A stretch of 6,172 nt of DNA from Actinobacteria bacterium UBA2236 (lineage in GTDB: Bacteria > Actinomycetota > Actinomycetes > Nanopelagicales > Nanopelagicaceae): the NCBI GenBank assembly GCA_002347935.1, contig DDYK01000085.1:10462-16633 (forward strand), in the 5' to 3' direction. The notes under the pieces were generated by a model. That model was not told where the DNA came from and made no database searches. It saw only the letters and a program-made list of their open reading frames with translations. Below are positions 5,571 through 6,172 of the stretch, in pieces (the stretch's first letter is position 1; each line of letters opens with the position of its first letter). The position numbers were made by a program, and so were the translations under genes.

Positions 5571-6172
5571 TTACTTCTTTGCCAACTCTGCAGCTTTACG
5601 TTCAACATCTTCTAATCCGCCGCACATAAAGAAGGCCTGCTCTGGAATATGGTCATAGTCTCCATTAGCTACCGCATCAAATGCTGCAATTGTTTCGGTA
5701 AGTGGAACGAATGAGCCATCAAGTCCGGTAAAGACCTTAGCTACGAAAGTATTTTGCGATAGGAAGCGCTGAATGCGACGAGCGCGACCAACGAGAATTC
5801 GATCTTCTTCAGATAGTTCATCAATACCAAGGATGGCGATGATGTCTTGAAGATCTTTATATCTCTGCAAGATCTGCTTCACGCGGTTTGCTACTCGGAA
5901 GTGATTCTCTCCAATATAGCGAGGGTCAAGAATGCGCGAAGTTGAATCAAGTGGATCCACCGCAGGATATATACCAAGTTCTGAAATTGGACGAGATAGA
6001 ACTGTGGTGGCATCAAGGTGGGTAAATGTGGTGTGCGGCGCAGGGTCTGTAATGTCATCGGCTGGGACATAAATGGCCTGCATCGAGGTGATTGAGTGGC
6101 CTCTGGTGGAGGTAATACGCTCTTGAAGCACGCCCATTTCATCAGCCAGAGTTGGCTGGTATCCCACAGCAG
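5571..6172 (-). CDS. atpD: F1F0 ATP synthase beta subunit, C-terminal part (N-terminus beyond window)
   Basis: Catalytic subunit of F1, making ATP from ADP and phosphate at the inner face of the cell membrane. About 200 residues are visible, the last two-fifths of a protein usually near 470-480 residues. The frame is open to the right edge: the codons before the GTG at 6167 read ...A-V-GYQPTLADEMG, matching the internal PSAVGYQPTLA segment of AtpD, so this GTG encodes an internal Val. The Walker A/B parts and catalytic Glu lie outside the window. Visible landmarks are QERITSTRGHSITS, VYVPADD-type AIYVPADD, FTHLDATTVLSR, GIYPAVDPLDSTSR with the adenine-pocket Tyr, the DELSEED motif that contacts gamma (bases 5822-5802), RRIQRFLSQ, and the EQAFFMCGG end. 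It is followed three bases later by atpC in the same operon. Confidence 0.98.
   Translation of the reverse strand, partial: AVGYQPTLADEMGVLQERITSTRGHSITSMQAIYVPADDITDPAPHTTFTHLDATTVLSRPISELGIYPAVDPLDSTSRILDPRYIGENHFRVANRVKQILQRYKDLQDIIAILGIDELSEEDRILVGRARRIQRFLSQNTFVAKVFTGLDGSFVPLTETIAAFDAVANGDYDHIPEQAFFMCGGLEDVERKAAELAKK

Noticed and set aside
5891..6142. Out-of-frame minus-strand open frame, 83 codons
   Set aside because: Shifted frame within atpD, which is strongly conserved here.

Overview
The window looks like core chromosome of a low-to-moderate GC actinobacterium with a compact genome. Three things point that way. MurA has the actinobacterial form of the active-site loop (GGDAIGSR). 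A small zinc-ribbon protein of a type I know only from actinobacteria is present, and so is the pduO-type adenosyltransferase / murA / atpDC neighbourhood known from Mycobacterium tuberculosis. The AT-leaning composition, tiny intergenic gaps and overlapping stop codons would fit freshwater planktonic lineages such as the acI group (Nanopelagicales), but that placement is inference.

Layout from left to right: (1) the 3' part of an NAD(P)-dependent aldehyde dehydrogenase gene (+), entering from the left edge. (2) A short zinc-ribbon-like protein (-), whose stop codon overlaps that of the dehydrogenase. (3) A two-gene + strand unit: a secreted, cysteine-containing protein of unknown function, then a one-helix membrane protein with a DUF2007-like cytoplasmic domain. 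(4) A PduO-type ATP:cob(I)alamin adenosyltransferase (-), convergent with and overlapping the previous gene. (5) murA (+), divergent from the adenosyltransferase across an 82-base gap. (6) On the minus strand, the 3' end of the F1F0 ATP synthase operon: atpD (cut by the right edge), atpC, and a secreted two-domain protein whose start overlaps the end of atpC. That last gene converges on murA with four bases between the stops.

The identified genes are housekeeping: ATP synthesis (beta and epsilon of F1), peptidoglycan precursor synthesis (MurA), coenzyme B12 activation and aldehyde oxidation. The most informative oddities are an Asp in place of the fosfomycin-target Cys of MurA, an epsilon subunit consisting only of its beta-sandwich domain, and a secreted protein with an I78-inhibitor-like C-terminus translationally attached to the ATP synthase operon. 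I see no rRNA, tRNA, CRISPR, insertion sequence or phage feature. The longest gene-free stretch is the 82-base pduO-murA gap. I find no clear sign of a new multi-gene system; the best unknowns are the two secreted proteins and the secreted/membrane gene pair.
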